DNA from: WLWS01 sp965243105
GTDB lineage: Bacteria > Pseudomonadota > Gammaproteobacteria > Eutrophobiales > Eutrophobiaceae
Direction of reading: 5' to 3'
Assembly (NCBI GenBank): GCA_965243105.1
Contig: CBDEUC010000003.1
Coordinates: 868,001-932,000 of the forward strand
Length of the DNA stretch: 64,000 nucleotides
A model generated the notes under the pieces. It worked only from the letters and a program-made list of their open reading frames with translations. It did not search any database and had not been told where the DNA came from. This document shows, piece by piece, positions 1 through 7,961 of this stretch. The position numbers and the translations under genes are program-made. Every line of letters begins with the position of its first letter. The stretch's first letter is position 1.

Positions 1-186
1 GGGCAAACTGACCCTTCGCCATTCTTCCAGGTAGGCTTCGCTACCGCCTTTCCCGGCACGCATGGCAGCGCGATCTATGGCGTCCTGGAAACGATGGCTC
101 AACTGTGCCTTGCCTTTCTTACGGCCACGCTTGACGATCACCTGGGAAGGAATGTCGCGCCAGTAAACGAGGATCTTGCTGGTCAT
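1..186 (-). CDS. Small 'virulence factor' family protein of MttB/corrinoid cassettes (C-terminus cut by window edge)
   Basis: Reading leftward from an ATG at 184-186, 62 codons stay open to the window edge. The product begins MTSKILVYWRDIPSQVIVKR, is rich in Arg and Lys, and continues with an AIDRAAMRAG stretch. I recognise this as the small conserved family usually labelled 'virulence factor', a name without functional support. Its established company is MttB-family methyltransferase, corrinoid protein and DUF1638 genes, which is what lies upstream here. It starts 7 bp after the DUF1638 stop, so it is the fourth visible gene of that operon. Role unknown; inferred to be an accessory of corrinoid methyl transfer. 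The rest of the cassette (a corrinoid:tetrahydrofolate methyltransferase would be expected) presumably lies to the left. Confidence 0.75.
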   Translation of the reverse strand, partial: MTSKILVYWRDIPSQVIVKRGRKKGKAQLSHRFQDAIDRAAMRAGKGGSEAYLEEWRRVSLP

Positions 187-193
187 AATCGGC

Positions 194-805
194 TCAAGCC
201 TGCATCTGTAATTTCAGGCCGGTTTCAAGCTCGCTGTAGCCCTGGTGCATGTGCTGAAACTCCAGCTGTAAAAAATCAGCCGCTTTCTTTGCCGCTTCCA
301 GTAGCTTGCGGTCCCTGACCTGGGATATGTAAACCACCCTTTTATAGTTTCCAAAAAAGGCTTCGATAAGTTCCGGGTGTTCATCCAGCTTGAGTGATTT
401 AACCACGAAGCGATCAAAGTACTGGGCAAGGAAATCTGTCAGGAAGAATGTGCCCGGCTCTTCTTCAGAAAGTTCCTGGTAAAGCTGTGTGCCGGCAAAA
501 AACTGGTAGCAGTGCAGGCCTGGCAGGCGCTCAACATCCTTTTCATCGGCAAGCACCCGGTCAAGATCACCGCCGGTACCACACTCGGCATAGGCGATAA
601 ATATTTTTCCGTAGTTCTTTTTTCGCGCCGCCTGGATTTTCTTTTGAACACGCCCGGCAATCAGCTGCGGTTGAAAGTGCAGCTTTGCATCGATGCACTC
701 AATACGCATATGCTCCCAGTTGTTTAGCAGCTTGAGCTGCTGAACTTCCTTTGCGATAGCGCCACAGGCAATGACCAGGACCGGGTCAGGCACCGGCGGC
801 AACAC
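194..805 (-). CDS. DUF1638 domain protein, accessory of corrinoid methyl transfer
   Basis: A 203-residue protein of the DUF1638 family. It carries the family's N-terminal VIACGAIAKE segment near residue 11 and a central AECGTGGDLDRVL motif near residue 93. The two Cys and nearby acidic residues suggest a metal or cofactor site, but no biochemistry is known to me. DUF1638 genes recur beside methylamine-type methyltransferases and corrinoid proteins in archaea and bacteria, and here the gene sits between the corrinoid protein and the small 'virulence factor' gene. The start is a GTG at 803-805 overlapping the end of the corrinoid gene by 20 bp; a GTG at 791-793 is an alternative. No signal peptide or membrane segment is visible, so it is probably cytoplasmic. 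Confidence 0.85.
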   Translation of the reverse strand: MLPPVPDPVLVIACGAIAKEVQQLKLLNNWEHMRIECIDAKLHFQPQLIAGRVQKKIQAARKKNYGKIFIAYAECGTGGDLDRVLADEKDVERLPGLHCYQFFAGTQLYQELSEEEPGTFFLTDFLAQYFDRFVVKSLKLDEHPELIEAFFGNYKRVVYISQVRDRKLLEAAKKAADFLQLEFQHMHQGYSELETGLKLQMQA

Positions 806-1514
806 CCCTTCCGCTTACCAGCCGTGTTCCGGTATCGGCTGATTCTGCCGCATCACGACAATAGGCATCCGCGCCCACTGCCATACCGAATTCCTCGTTA
901 AGCGGCGCTCCACCCACCATGACAATATAGTCATCGCGAATATTCTGGGATTTCATTTCATCGATCACCACTTTCATGTAAGGCATGGTGGTTGTTAGCA
1001 GTGCCGACATGCCGAGAATATCCGGCTGGTGCTCTTCAAGTGCGGCAAAATAGTCTTCTACCGAGTTGTTGATACCGATATCGACAACTTCGAAACCCGC
1101 ACCTTCCATCATCATTCCAACCAGGTTTTTACCGATATCGTGAATATCCCCCTTCACGGTGCCGATGACCATCTTTCCAATTGGCTTGGCTCCCGTCTCT
1201 GCCAGCAGTGGACGTAAAATACCCATGCCACCTTTCATGGCATTGGCTGCAAGCAACACTTCCGGTACGAAGAGGATACCGTCGCGAAAATCCACGCCGA
1301 CGATTTGCATACCACCCACGAGGGCTTCATTAAGGACCTTGTCTGCAGCCCACCCACGATCGAGCAGGATCTCAGTGCCCTCGACAATTTCCTCTTTCAG
1401 ACCGTCATAGAGATCGTCATGCATCTGCTCGACGAGCTCGCTGTCAGACAGCTCGGAAAGAACCAGGTCATCTTCCTGTTCTTCAGCTTCGTATTGTGTG
1501 CTTTCTTCAACCAT
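786..1514 (-). CDS. Corrinoid (B12-binding) methyl-carrier protein of MtbC/MttC type
   Basis: A two-domain cobalamin carrier. A helical B12-binding cap (about residues 30-105) is followed by a Rossmann-like cobalamin domain with the signature GDIHDIGKN. The His of that DxHxxG motif (about residue 125 from the chosen start) is the lower axial cobalt ligand. Downstream SALLTTTM and MVGGAPLNEEF are the other cofactor-loop motifs of the family. It would accept a methyl group from the MttB-family enzyme encoded 30 bp upstream and pass it to a folate methyltransferase. Of three ATG codons at the 5' end, the one at 1512-1514 is preferred because GAGG lies about 9 nt before it. It is the only corrinoid protein in the window although three MttB homologues are present. 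The C-terminus is a short Gly/Ala-rich tail. Confidence 0.92.
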   Translation of the reverse strand: MVEESTQYEAEEQEDDLVLSELSDSELVEQMHDDLYDGLKEEIVEGTEILLDRGWAADKVLNEALVGGMQIVGVDFRDGILFVPEVLLAANAMKGGMGILRPLLAETGAKPIGKMVIGTVKGDIHDIGKNLVGMMMEGAGFEVVDIGINNSVEDYFAALEEHQPDILGMSALLTTTMPYMKVVIDEMKSQNIRDDYIVMVGGAPLNEEFGMAVGADAYCRDAAESADTGTRLVSGRGVAAGA

Positions 1515-1544
1515 GGTCATCATCCTCGTGGTAAAAACTGGGTT

Positions 1545-3086
1545 TTAATAATCTTTATCGGGAAATTCACTTTTACGTCTTTCCATGAAGGCCAGCAATG
1601 CTTCATCCACTGCGGGATCGAGTAGCGGTGCCTGGTACTCGGCCAGCATTGACTTCCACTGTTCGTTGGCGCGTGCCATGGCATCTTTCTCACCTTCTTC
1701 CTGCCACTGTTCAAAGCTGTTGTTATCAGCGATGCTGGAACGATAAAAGGCGGTTTCGAAATTTGCCTGGGTGTGAGTAGCTCCGAGGAAATGCTTGCCA
1801 GGCCCGGTCTCTTTCAGGGCATCCATTGCCTGCCCGTTTTCACTCAGGTCCACACCCTGCAATAATTTTCCAATCATGTTTGCCTGGTCAGCATCCATCA
1901 CGAACTTTTCATAGCCCATGACGAGGCCACCTTCCAGCCAACCCGCGGTATGCAGCATGAAATTAACGCCTGCCATCGCAGCGGTTTGCAGGGTATTGGC
2001 AGATTCATATGCGGCCTGGGCATCGGGTAACTTGGAAGCACAAAGCCCACCACCACTTCGAAAAGGTACTCCAAGCCTGCGTGCGAGACTCGCTGCCGTG
2101 TACAGAACAAGACTCGGTTCCGGCCCACCAAATGTCGGGGCTCCTGACTGCATGGAGATCGCACTGGAAAAAGTGCCAAACACAACCGGCGCACCTGGAC
2201 GCACGAGCTGGGCAAATGCCATGCCGGCAAGAGCCTCGGCGAGGATCTGCGTTGCGGTTCCGGCAACAGTGACCGGTGACATGGCACCGGCGAGGATGAA
2301 GGGTGAAATCACTGTTGCCTGGTTATTCTCGGCATAGACTTTAAGCGCACCAAGCATGGTGGCGTCAAAAGTCATGGGTGAGTTGGCGTTGATGAGACTT
2401 GTCATCACGGTATTATCCTTGACGAAATCTTCGCCAAAGACAATGCCGGCCATGTCCACGCTGTCCTGCGCCCGCTCCGGGGCCGTGACTGAACCCATGA
2501 ACGGCTTGTCACTGTACTTGATGTGGCTGTAGACCATGTCAAAGTGACGCTTGTTGACCGGCAGGTCCACGGGCTCACAAACGGTACCACCCGAGTGATG
2601 CAGTCCCGGGCTCATGTAGGCCAGTTTTACAAAGTTGCGAAAATCCTCGATGGTGGCATAGCGTCGACCTTCATCCATGTTGCGAATAAAGGGAGGGCCA
2701 TAGGCCGGCACGAGCACGGTTCGGTCTCCACCGATAATTGTCGTCCTTTCCGGGTTACGCGCATGCTGCGTGTACTCTGCCGGTGCGGACGCCTTGATAA
2801 TTTCCCGGCACATACCCCGTGGAAACTTGACCAGCTCTCCTTCAACAGTGGCACCGGCCTTGCTGAACAGATCAAGCGCCTCCGGGAACTCGCGAAATTC
2901 AATACCAATCTCTTCCAGGACGCGATCTGCGTTTTCCTCGATCAGGCTGAGACCCTGTTCGTCGAGAATATCGTAGTGAGGAATACTTCTTTCGATAAAA
3001 GGCGCATCAGCCAGCTGGGACTGCTGGCGCGCGGTCTGCCTGGCACTGCGTCCACCTGAACGTCTGCGTCTTGGATTTGCGCTCAT
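1545..3086 (-). CDS. MttB-family (trimethylamine methyltransferase superfamily) quaternary amine:corrinoid methyltransferase, paralogue 1
   Basis: A 513-residue TIM-barrel methyltransferase of the MttB superfamily. After a basic N-terminal tail (SANPRRRRSGGRSAR) come family segments such as LLQGVDLSENGQAMDA near residue 400 and an acidic C-terminal helix. No in-frame amber codon interrupts the gene, so it is a non-pyrrolysine member like the glycine betaine, proline betaine, carnitine and gamma-butyrobetaine methyltransferases of anaerobes (MtgB, MtpB, MtcB, MtyB). It lies first in an apparent operon with the corrinoid protein, DUF1638 and 'virulence factor' genes. The substrate cannot be read from the sequence. 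The N-methylproline-demethylase-like flavoprotein encoded just upstream makes proline betaine a reasonable guess. It is closely similar in layout to paralogue 2. Confidence 0.9.
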   Translation of the reverse strand: MSANPRRRRSGGRSARQTARQQSQLADAPFIERSIPHYDILDEQGLSLIEENADRVLEEIGIEFREFPEALDLFSKAGATVEGELVKFPRGMCREIIKASAPAEYTQHARNPERTTIIGGDRTVLVPAYGPPFIRNMDEGRRYATIEDFRNFVKLAYMSPGLHHSGGTVCEPVDLPVNKRHFDMVYSHIKYSDKPFMGSVTAPERAQDSVDMAGIVFGEDFVKDNTVMTSLINANSPMTFDATMLGALKVYAENNQATVISPFILAGAMSPVTVAGTATQILAEALAGMAFAQLVRPGAPVVFGTFSSAISMQSGAPTFGGPEPSLVLYTAASLARRLGVPFRSGGGLCASKLPDAQAAYESANTLQTAAMAGVNFMLHTAGWLEGGLVMGYEKFVMDADQANMIGKLLQGVDLSENGQAMDALKETGPGKHFLGATHTQANFETAFYRSSIADNNSFEQWQEEGEKDAMARANEQWKSMLAEYQAPLLDPAVDEALLAFMERRKSEFPDKDY

Positions 3087-3440
3087 TAACTGGCCCCGGC
3101 ATTAGTAAGAATATCAGTGGATTAATCGGCGAAGTTTGGTCCAGCATAGGCCGCTGTGCTAGCTGCTTTGCGACATTTGCGGCTTGAGAAACGACATAAA
3201 AAAACAGGTGAATAAAAAGCTTCTGTAACAACTACTTAGGGTGTATTTCTGTACAAGAAATCGGACCATCAAAGGCAACCATGGGCGACATGCTCGAATC
3301 AAAGCCTCGCCAAAAATGAGCAGTTTTTTCTTCAGACAAGGCACGAGCCTTTTGAGACGCGCAGTGTACACGTCAGTACATGAGCATTCGATAAAGGCGA
3401 GAACGCCGTATGAAGGAAAAAGGGCTATTTTTTGCTACAG
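3087..3440. other. 354-bp intergenic region between two minus-strand genes
   Basis: It separates the flavoprotein gene from the MttB/corrinoid operon and presumably contains that operon's promoter on its low-coordinate side. No convincing ORF was found. Its high-coordinate half holds a structured, repeat-like block listed separately at 3337-3425. Confidence 0.6.
3337..3425. repeat. Candidate dispersed intergenic repeat with small hairpins
   Basis: The block contains short inverted repeats: TGTAC-ACGTCA-GTACA at 3365-3380 and GGCG-AGAA-CGCC around 3397-3408, flanked by A-rich runs. The arrangement resembles dispersed intergenic elements I have seen in gammaproteobacterial genomes. Only one copy is visible in this window, so the call rests on recollection and structure, not on repetition observed here. 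Confidence 0.35.
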
Positions 3441-5483
3441 CTAGAAATTCTTACAAAGTCTCAGGGCATCGTATATGGCGGCATGAATGTTGCGGGAGGA
3501 TACCGCATCACCAATTCGAAAAAGCCGGTAAGCACCGTCCGGATTCCTGGCAGTGTTTTGCGGCTCGCCATTGATCAATGCCTGGTAGTCAACTTCTCCA
3601 CCGTTGATGGAACCAGGCTTTAACTCAAAGTAAATATCATCCAGCGGCAGGGTGCCGTGTTCGACAATAACCTGGTCTACCTTTCGCTGCCGTGTGGTAT
3701 CGGTGTAATCACTGCCGATAGTGGCAAGCAGGGCATCGCCGCCACGTTCAACTCTAAGCAGGCGCTGGTTGATACTGATTTGCACATTGTGCTCGAGGAA
3801 TATTTCCGCATAGATGGCGTAATTCATACCGCCCATTTCCGGTGCGAAAAATCGTTCAGGGCTGACAATTTCCAGGCTGGATCCCGCCTGTGCGATCAAC
3901 TCCGCGGCCTGCATACCAGCATGGGAACCGTTGTCATCAAAAAGCAGCACACTGGTCTTTGGCTGTATCTCTCCCGAGAGAATATCCCAGCTGGACTCGA
4001 CCAGTTCGTTTCCGGACTCCAGTACCTCGGAGTTTGGTAATCCGCCCGTGGCAATAAGCACGATATCGGGGTTTTCCGCTTCAACATCCGTAGTCTCGGC
4101 AAAATGGTTAAATTTTACAGTCACGCCCAGCGCCTCAAGCCTCTCCATTCTCCAGTCAATCATGGCGATCAATTCCGAGCGACGCCTGGCCCGTGCGGCA
4201 AGACGCACCTGGCCACCGGCATCACTGGCCGCTTCAAACAGCACCACCTCGTGACCCCGCTCAGCACAGACGCGCGCGGCCTCGAGCCCCGCGGGCCCGC
4301 CACCAACGATAACTATTTTCTTTGTATCGCCGCTGGTCTTTTCAATCACGTGGGGCATTGTCGCTTCGCGACCTGTTGCGGCGTTATGAATGCAAAGGGC
4401 TTCGTGCCCCTCGTAAATTCTATCCAGGCAGTAGGTGGCGCCCACGCAGGGCCTGATCTCGGTCTCGCGACCCTGGCTTATTTTTTCCACGATATGCGGA
4501 TCGGCAATGTGCGCTCTTGTCATGCCAACCATGTCCAGCTTACCCTCGGCTATGGCGTGACGAGCGGTCGCAACATCATTGATCCTGGCTGCATGAAACA
4601 CCGGGAACTGGGTCAGCTCACGTACTTCGCCGGCAAAATCCAGGTGCGGCGCAGAGCGCATTCCCTGGATAGGGATAACCCGTGTCAGGGCGGCATCCGT
4701 ATCTATATGACCACGTATGAGATTGATGAAATCGATTCTTCCGTCGGCTACAAGCTTTTGTGCGATCTCGACACCTTCTTCGCGACTCAAGCCCTTGTTC
4801 CAGTCCTCGTCTGCCACCATGCGCGTACCGACGATAAAGCTACTTCCAACCGCTTCGCGAACTTCGTCCAGCACCAGGCGCATAAAGCGAAGCCGGTTAT
4901 CAATTGAGCCACTGTACTCATCGTCACGCTTGTTGGTGGCGGGCGACCAGAAGCTATCGAGAAAATGGCCATAGGCTTCTATTTCCACGCCATCAAGACC
5001 CGCTTCCTGCATGCGTTGAGCCGCAGCGGCATAGTCTTTTGCAATACGCTCCAGGTCCCAGTCCTCGGCGGTCTTTGGAAAGGAACGATGGGCAGCTTCC
5101 CTTACTGAGGATGCAGATAAAACCGGCAGCCAGTCAGAATGATTCCAGGCAGTGCGGCGACCGAGGTGGGTCAGCTGGATCATCACGGCCGCACCAAACT
5201 CGTGGCAATCGTCGGCGATCTTCTTCATCCACGGCACGATTTCATCCCTGTACGCACACAGGTTGCCAAAGGCTGCTGGAGAGTCTGCTGAAACCAGCGC
5301 AGAACCGGCGGTCATGGTCATTGCAATGCCACCGCGCGCCCGTTCACGGTGGTAAAGACGATAACGCTCGGTTGGCATGCCGCCTTCTGAGTAAGCAGGC
5401 TCATGCGCCGTTGTCATGATACGGTTCTTTAAAGTGAGGTGCTTTAACTGGAAGGGCTGCAGTAAGGGATCGTTGCTGGTCAT
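3441..5483 (-). CDS. FMN/FAD demethylase of the N-methylproline / dimethylglycine demethylase type (OYE-like plus FAD-NAD domain)
   Basis: A 680-residue two-part flavoprotein. Residues 1-340 form an Old-Yellow-Enzyme-like FMN barrel (LTLKNRIMTTAHEPAY near residue 16, IQLTHLGRR near 102). Residues 388-680 form a dinucleotide-binding half beginning VIVGGGPAGLEAAR. Between them lies C346-VGATY-C352 ... C364, the place of the [4Fe-4S] cluster in trimethylamine dehydrogenase; the usual second Cys is Ala349. I recall this RPCVGATYC pattern from StcD-type N-methylproline demethylases, and the N-terminus also fits them better than DgcA-type dimethylglycine demethylases. Predicted reaction: oxidative removal of an N-methyl group from a tertiary amine, releasing formaldehyde or methylene-THF. 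It is transcribed toward the MttB cassette across a 354-bp gap, so the two may be separate units working on one substrate. The exact substrate is an inference. Confidence 0.8.
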   Translation of the reverse strand: MTSNDPLLQPFQLKHLTLKNRIMTTAHEPAYSEGGMPTERYRLYHRERARGGIAMTMTAGSALVSADSPAAFGNLCAYRDEIVPWMKKIADDCHEFGAAVMIQLTHLGRRTAWNHSDWLPVLSASSVREAAHRSFPKTAEDWDLERIAKDYAAAAQRMQEAGLDGVEIEAYGHFLDSFWSPATNKRDDEYSGSIDNRLRFMRLVLDEVREAVGSSFIVGTRMVADEDWNKGLSREEGVEIAQKLVADGRIDFINLIRGHIDTDAALTRVIPIQGMRSAPHLDFAGEVRELTQFPVFHAARINDVATARHAIAEGKLDMVGMTRAHIADPHIVEKISQGRETEIRPCVGATYCLDRIYEGHEALCIHNAATGREATMPHVIEKTSGDTKKIVIVGGGPAGLEAARVCAERGHEVVLFEAASDAGGQVRLAARARRRSELIAMIDWRMERLEALGVTVKFNHFAETTDVEAENPDIVLIATGGLPNSEVLESGNELVESSWDILSGEIQPKTSVLLFDDNGSHAGMQAAELIAQAGSSLEIVSPERFFAPEMGGMNYAIYAEIFLEHNVQISINQRLLRVERGGDALLATIGSDYTDTTRQRKVDQVIVEHGTLPLDDIYFELKPGSINGGEVDYQALINGEPQNTARNPDGAYRLFRIGDAVSSRNIHAAIYDALRLCKNF

Positions 5484-5756
5484 CGAGGTTTCAAGCCGGG
5501 GTAATATTTATCATTGTCAGGCGCAATTTTTATGAATTTTATCACTGTAATTTCGGTTTCGGCAGGTCGAAAAATCAACTGACGATCAGTGGATAATTAA
5601 TGTCGAAAATGAAACGCTTTTACAGTCCGGCCAGTGCCTGCGGCTCACGGCCTCCTCAGCTTGCATGGCCCACATGGCCTGCGTACACTTCTTTAGAATT
5701 TAATCCCATAACACAGCTGGCAACTTGCCAGGCCGAGCAAAACACCGAAAATAAAC

Positions 5757-6248
5757 ATGGTTAACCAACATATAGACCTGGATGCAAAGGAGCTCCTCTC
5801 CCTGGTTCATAACGCCCTGAACACGTCTTTTTTCCAGGCATCACGGACTGAGGCCAAGCAACAATTCCAGTCAATTGCTAATGGTGAACTCGTTCCCCTG
5901 ATGAGGCTTGAACTGCACTCAGGAGATACCTTTGATTGCCAGCTGGGCCTGGATTTCAGTGAATTTGTTGGCAATATCAATTTCAGTATTTTTCGCGAAG
6001 CGGTAGCTTCTCATCTGTATCGTATTGCACAGGTCCTGAGAAAGAACGAGGAGGTTAATCTATTCACCAGTGAAACCAGCAGTGAAGTGATTTTTCATCA
6101 CCCGGGGATCATTGAAAGTGATGGTCAGTACAATGTACTGGTCACTGGCATTGAACAGGGAGAAGGCAATTCCTTATTTATCAAGCTGCAATTTCTCAAT
6201 CCAGAAAAACTTGCGAAAGCGGCGTCCTCCAGTTTTAGCGACGAGTGA
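5757..6248 (+). CDS. Protein of unknown function, first gene ahead of a sulfotransferase and a 2OG hydroxylase
   Basis: A 163-residue acidic soluble protein that I do not recognise. It has no signal peptide, membrane segment or cysteine-rich motif. Predicted mixed alpha/beta, with an amphipathic N-terminus (HIDLDAKELLSLVHNALN) and a central hydrophobic core around QLGLDFSEFVGNINFSIFR. The ATG at 5757 follows A-rich sequence without a clear Shine-Dalgarno. It precedes the sulfotransferase gene by 33 bp on the same strand and probably shares its transcript, with the promoter inside the 273-bp divergent region 5484-5756. Having two modification enzymes as neighbours would fit a substrate or partner protein, but that is speculation. 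Confidence 0.6.
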   Translation: MVNQHIDLDAKELLSLVHNALNTSFFQASRTEAKQQFQSIANGELVPLMRLELHSGDTFDCQLGLDFSEFVGNINFSIFREAVASHLYRIAQVLRKNEEVNLFTSETSSEVIFHHPGIIESDGQYNVLVTGIEQGEGNSLFIKLQFLNPEKLAKAASSSFSDE

Positions 6249-6281
6249 AATTTTCATAGGCTTTCCCTGCTACTCGTCGTC

Positions 6282-6926
6282 GTGATAATTTCCCATAAAC
6301 ATAAATTCATTTTTTTTGCCGTACCTAAAACCGCTACTCACACGATACGCCAGGCGCTGCGGACACACCTGGGAGAGAACGACTGGGAGCAGCAGGTTCT
6401 TTTTGGCAAGCAAAGTATCCCCATACCCGAAATCGCAGCCATCGTGCATGGCCACATTTCCTGTCGGCAACTGCGCCCTGCTCTTGATAAGAACAGCTGG
6501 GACGAGTATCTCAAGTTTGCCTTTGTCAGGAATCCCTACGACCGCTTTGTATCCACATGCGCTTTTCTCAACCGTGAAAATGGGAATTACGCGGGTAACG
6601 AAATGCAGTTTATGAAACAGGCCCTGCAAAGGGAGAGATTCAGGCAGCGTATTCTTGCTGTTCCCCAGTCGCAATTACTGCTTGATAATAATGGCGAACT
6701 TGCTGTCGATTACGTGGGGCGCTTTGAAGAACTACAGTCTTCCTATGATGAGGTCTGTCGCAGGATTTCAATACCAACAGAAAAGCTGGAATCAAAAAAC
6801 CGTTCGAAGCACAACAATTACAGCACTTACTACGATGCGGAATTACAGCAGGCGGTAGCGGAATTTTACGAATTGGATTTCAAGTTGTTCGGTTATAATC
6901 CTGACATGCACATTCAAAGCGATTAG
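6282..6926 (+). CDS. Sulfotransferase, Sulfotransfer_2-type
   Basis: A 214-residue PAPS-dependent sulfotransferase of the carbohydrate-type (Sulfotransfer_2) fold. The 5'-phosphosulfate loop is at the extreme N-terminus (FFAVPKTATHT, residues 11-21, with the expected Lys16). The 3'-phosphate motif is FAFVRNPYDRFVSTC, about residues 78-92. The start is a GTG at 6282 with no strong Shine-Dalgarno; no longer start is possible without changing frame. It would transfer sulfate from PAPS to a hydroxyl on a glycan, lipid or peptide, and is cytoplasmic as no signal is seen. It lies in a likely three-gene operon with the unknown protein upstream and the Asp/Asn hydroxylase-like oxygenase 14 bp downstream. 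It is unrelated in architecture to the TPR-fused sulfotransferases elsewhere in the window. Confidence 0.85.
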   Translation: MIISHKHKFIFFAVPKTATHTIRQALRTHLGENDWEQQVLFGKQSIPIPEIAAIVHGHISCRQLRPALDKNSWDEYLKFAFVRNPYDRFVSTCAFLNRENGNYAGNEMQFMKQALQRERFRQRILAVPQSQLLLDNNGELAVDYVGRFEELQSSYDEVCRRISIPTEKLESKNRSKHNNYSTYYDAELQQAVAEFYELDFKLFGYNPDMHIQSD

Positions 6927-6940
6927 AGCGCCTCGTCTCC

Positions 6941-7945
6941 ATGGAACTTGCCCTGCCATTCATTCGTCTTCCCCTGTCATTTGATTTCGACAGACTGCGC
7001 GAGGAGATCGCATCGCTGGACGACTCAGCATGGATGCCGCACCCCTCGGGCATGGAGGGAAACTCTGCCGTCGCGCTGATATCCCGGGAAGGCGGCGACA
7101 ACGATCACTTTGGCGGCAGAATGAAGGCTACATCTCACCTGGCTAGGTGTGAGTACCACCAGCAGGTAATGGCTAGTTTTGGCGAAGTCCTGGCTCGCTC
7201 CCGGCTGATGAAGCTCGACGCCGGCAGTAAAGTCAGTATTCACGTTGATTTTAACTACCACTGGTATTCGCGAGTACGGATCCATATCCCGGTTATTACC
7301 AATCCCGATGTGATTTTCTACTGTGATGATGAGCAGGTTCATATGAAGGCTGGCGAGTGCTGGATTTTTGATAACTGGCGACGTCACCGGGTATTAAACG
7401 AAAGCGAGCATGATCGCATTCACCTGGTCATTGACCTGGCAGGCTCATCACGTTTCTGGCGCATGGCCAGGGAAATGCAGGAGATTGATACCAGTGACAG
7501 CAACCCGGGTTTTACAAACCAGGTACGACACCTAGAGTACGAATCCGGCAAGACGGTCAATATTGAAACGGAGAAATACAACATATCCCCGGTAATGGTT
7601 CCCGGTGAAGTGGATTACCTGGTGGCCTCTGTTATTTCTGAAATCGAGGCAAACCCCGATAACGATGCACAGCTTGCTGAGAGTTACAAGGTCTTACTGC
7701 AGGACTTTGCCAGTGACTGGCGTGAAGCCTGGCACCGTCACGGTATACAGCCCGAGGGAATACGCCATTACCAGGAGCTCATCCAGCGCGCTACGAGATC
7801 ACTTCACCCCAATCGTCGCGCGCTTGTTACCGCAAGCAACGATATCGGCATCAACCCCATCATCATGCAGCGCATCCTGCGCCCTGCACTGGCGAAAGAG
7901 GTGCAGGAGCAGTTTGTGAAGGGTGTGAATGAAAAAGCTGGCTGA
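6941..7945 (+). CDS. Aspartyl/asparaginyl beta-hydroxylase-like 2OG-Fe(II) oxygenase
   Basis: A 334-residue protein with an Asp_Arg_Hydrox-type cupin core in residues 1-170. The core shows H101-V-D103 with H107, then RVRIHIPVITNPD (113-123), and GECWIFDNWRRHRVLN with H149. RIHLVIDL follows at 159-166. His101 and His149 are the likely iron ligands and the RxH...TN segment contacts 2-oxoglutarate, by family analogy. Residues 171-334 form a second, mostly helical region that I cannot assign. Family members hydroxylate Asp/Asn side chains in peptides or free amino acids. The upstream sulfotransferase and the C-terminal extension suggest a paired modification of a peptide or metabolite, but nothing fixes the substrate. 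It ends 16 bp before the convergent epimerase-like gene. Confidence 0.85.
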   Translation: MELALPFIRLPLSFDFDRLREEIASLDDSAWMPHPSGMEGNSAVALISREGGDNDHFGGRMKATSHLARCEYHQQVMASFGEVLARSRLMKLDAGSKVSIHVDFNYHWYSRVRIHIPVITNPDVIFYCDDEQVHMKAGECWIFDNWRRHRVLNESEHDRIHLVIDLAGSSRFWRMAREMQEIDTSDSNPGFTNQVRHLEYESGKTVNIETEKYNISPVMVPGEVDYLVASVISEIEANPDNDAQLAESYKVLLQDFASDWREAWHRHGIQPEGIRHYQELIQRATRSLHPNRRALVTASNDIGINPIIMQRILRPALAKEVQEQFVKGVNEKAG

Positions 7946-7961
7946 CCCGGGAGTACCGGTG

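Noticed and set aside
1545..3086. Possible pyrrolysine in MttB proteins
   Set aside because: None of the three MttB-family genes has an in-frame amber codon, and each reads through at full family length.
7946..7961. Terminator between the convergent Asp hydroxylase-like and epimerase genes
   Set aside because: Only a 13-nt AGTAAACTTTACT dyad is present, too short and without a U-run.
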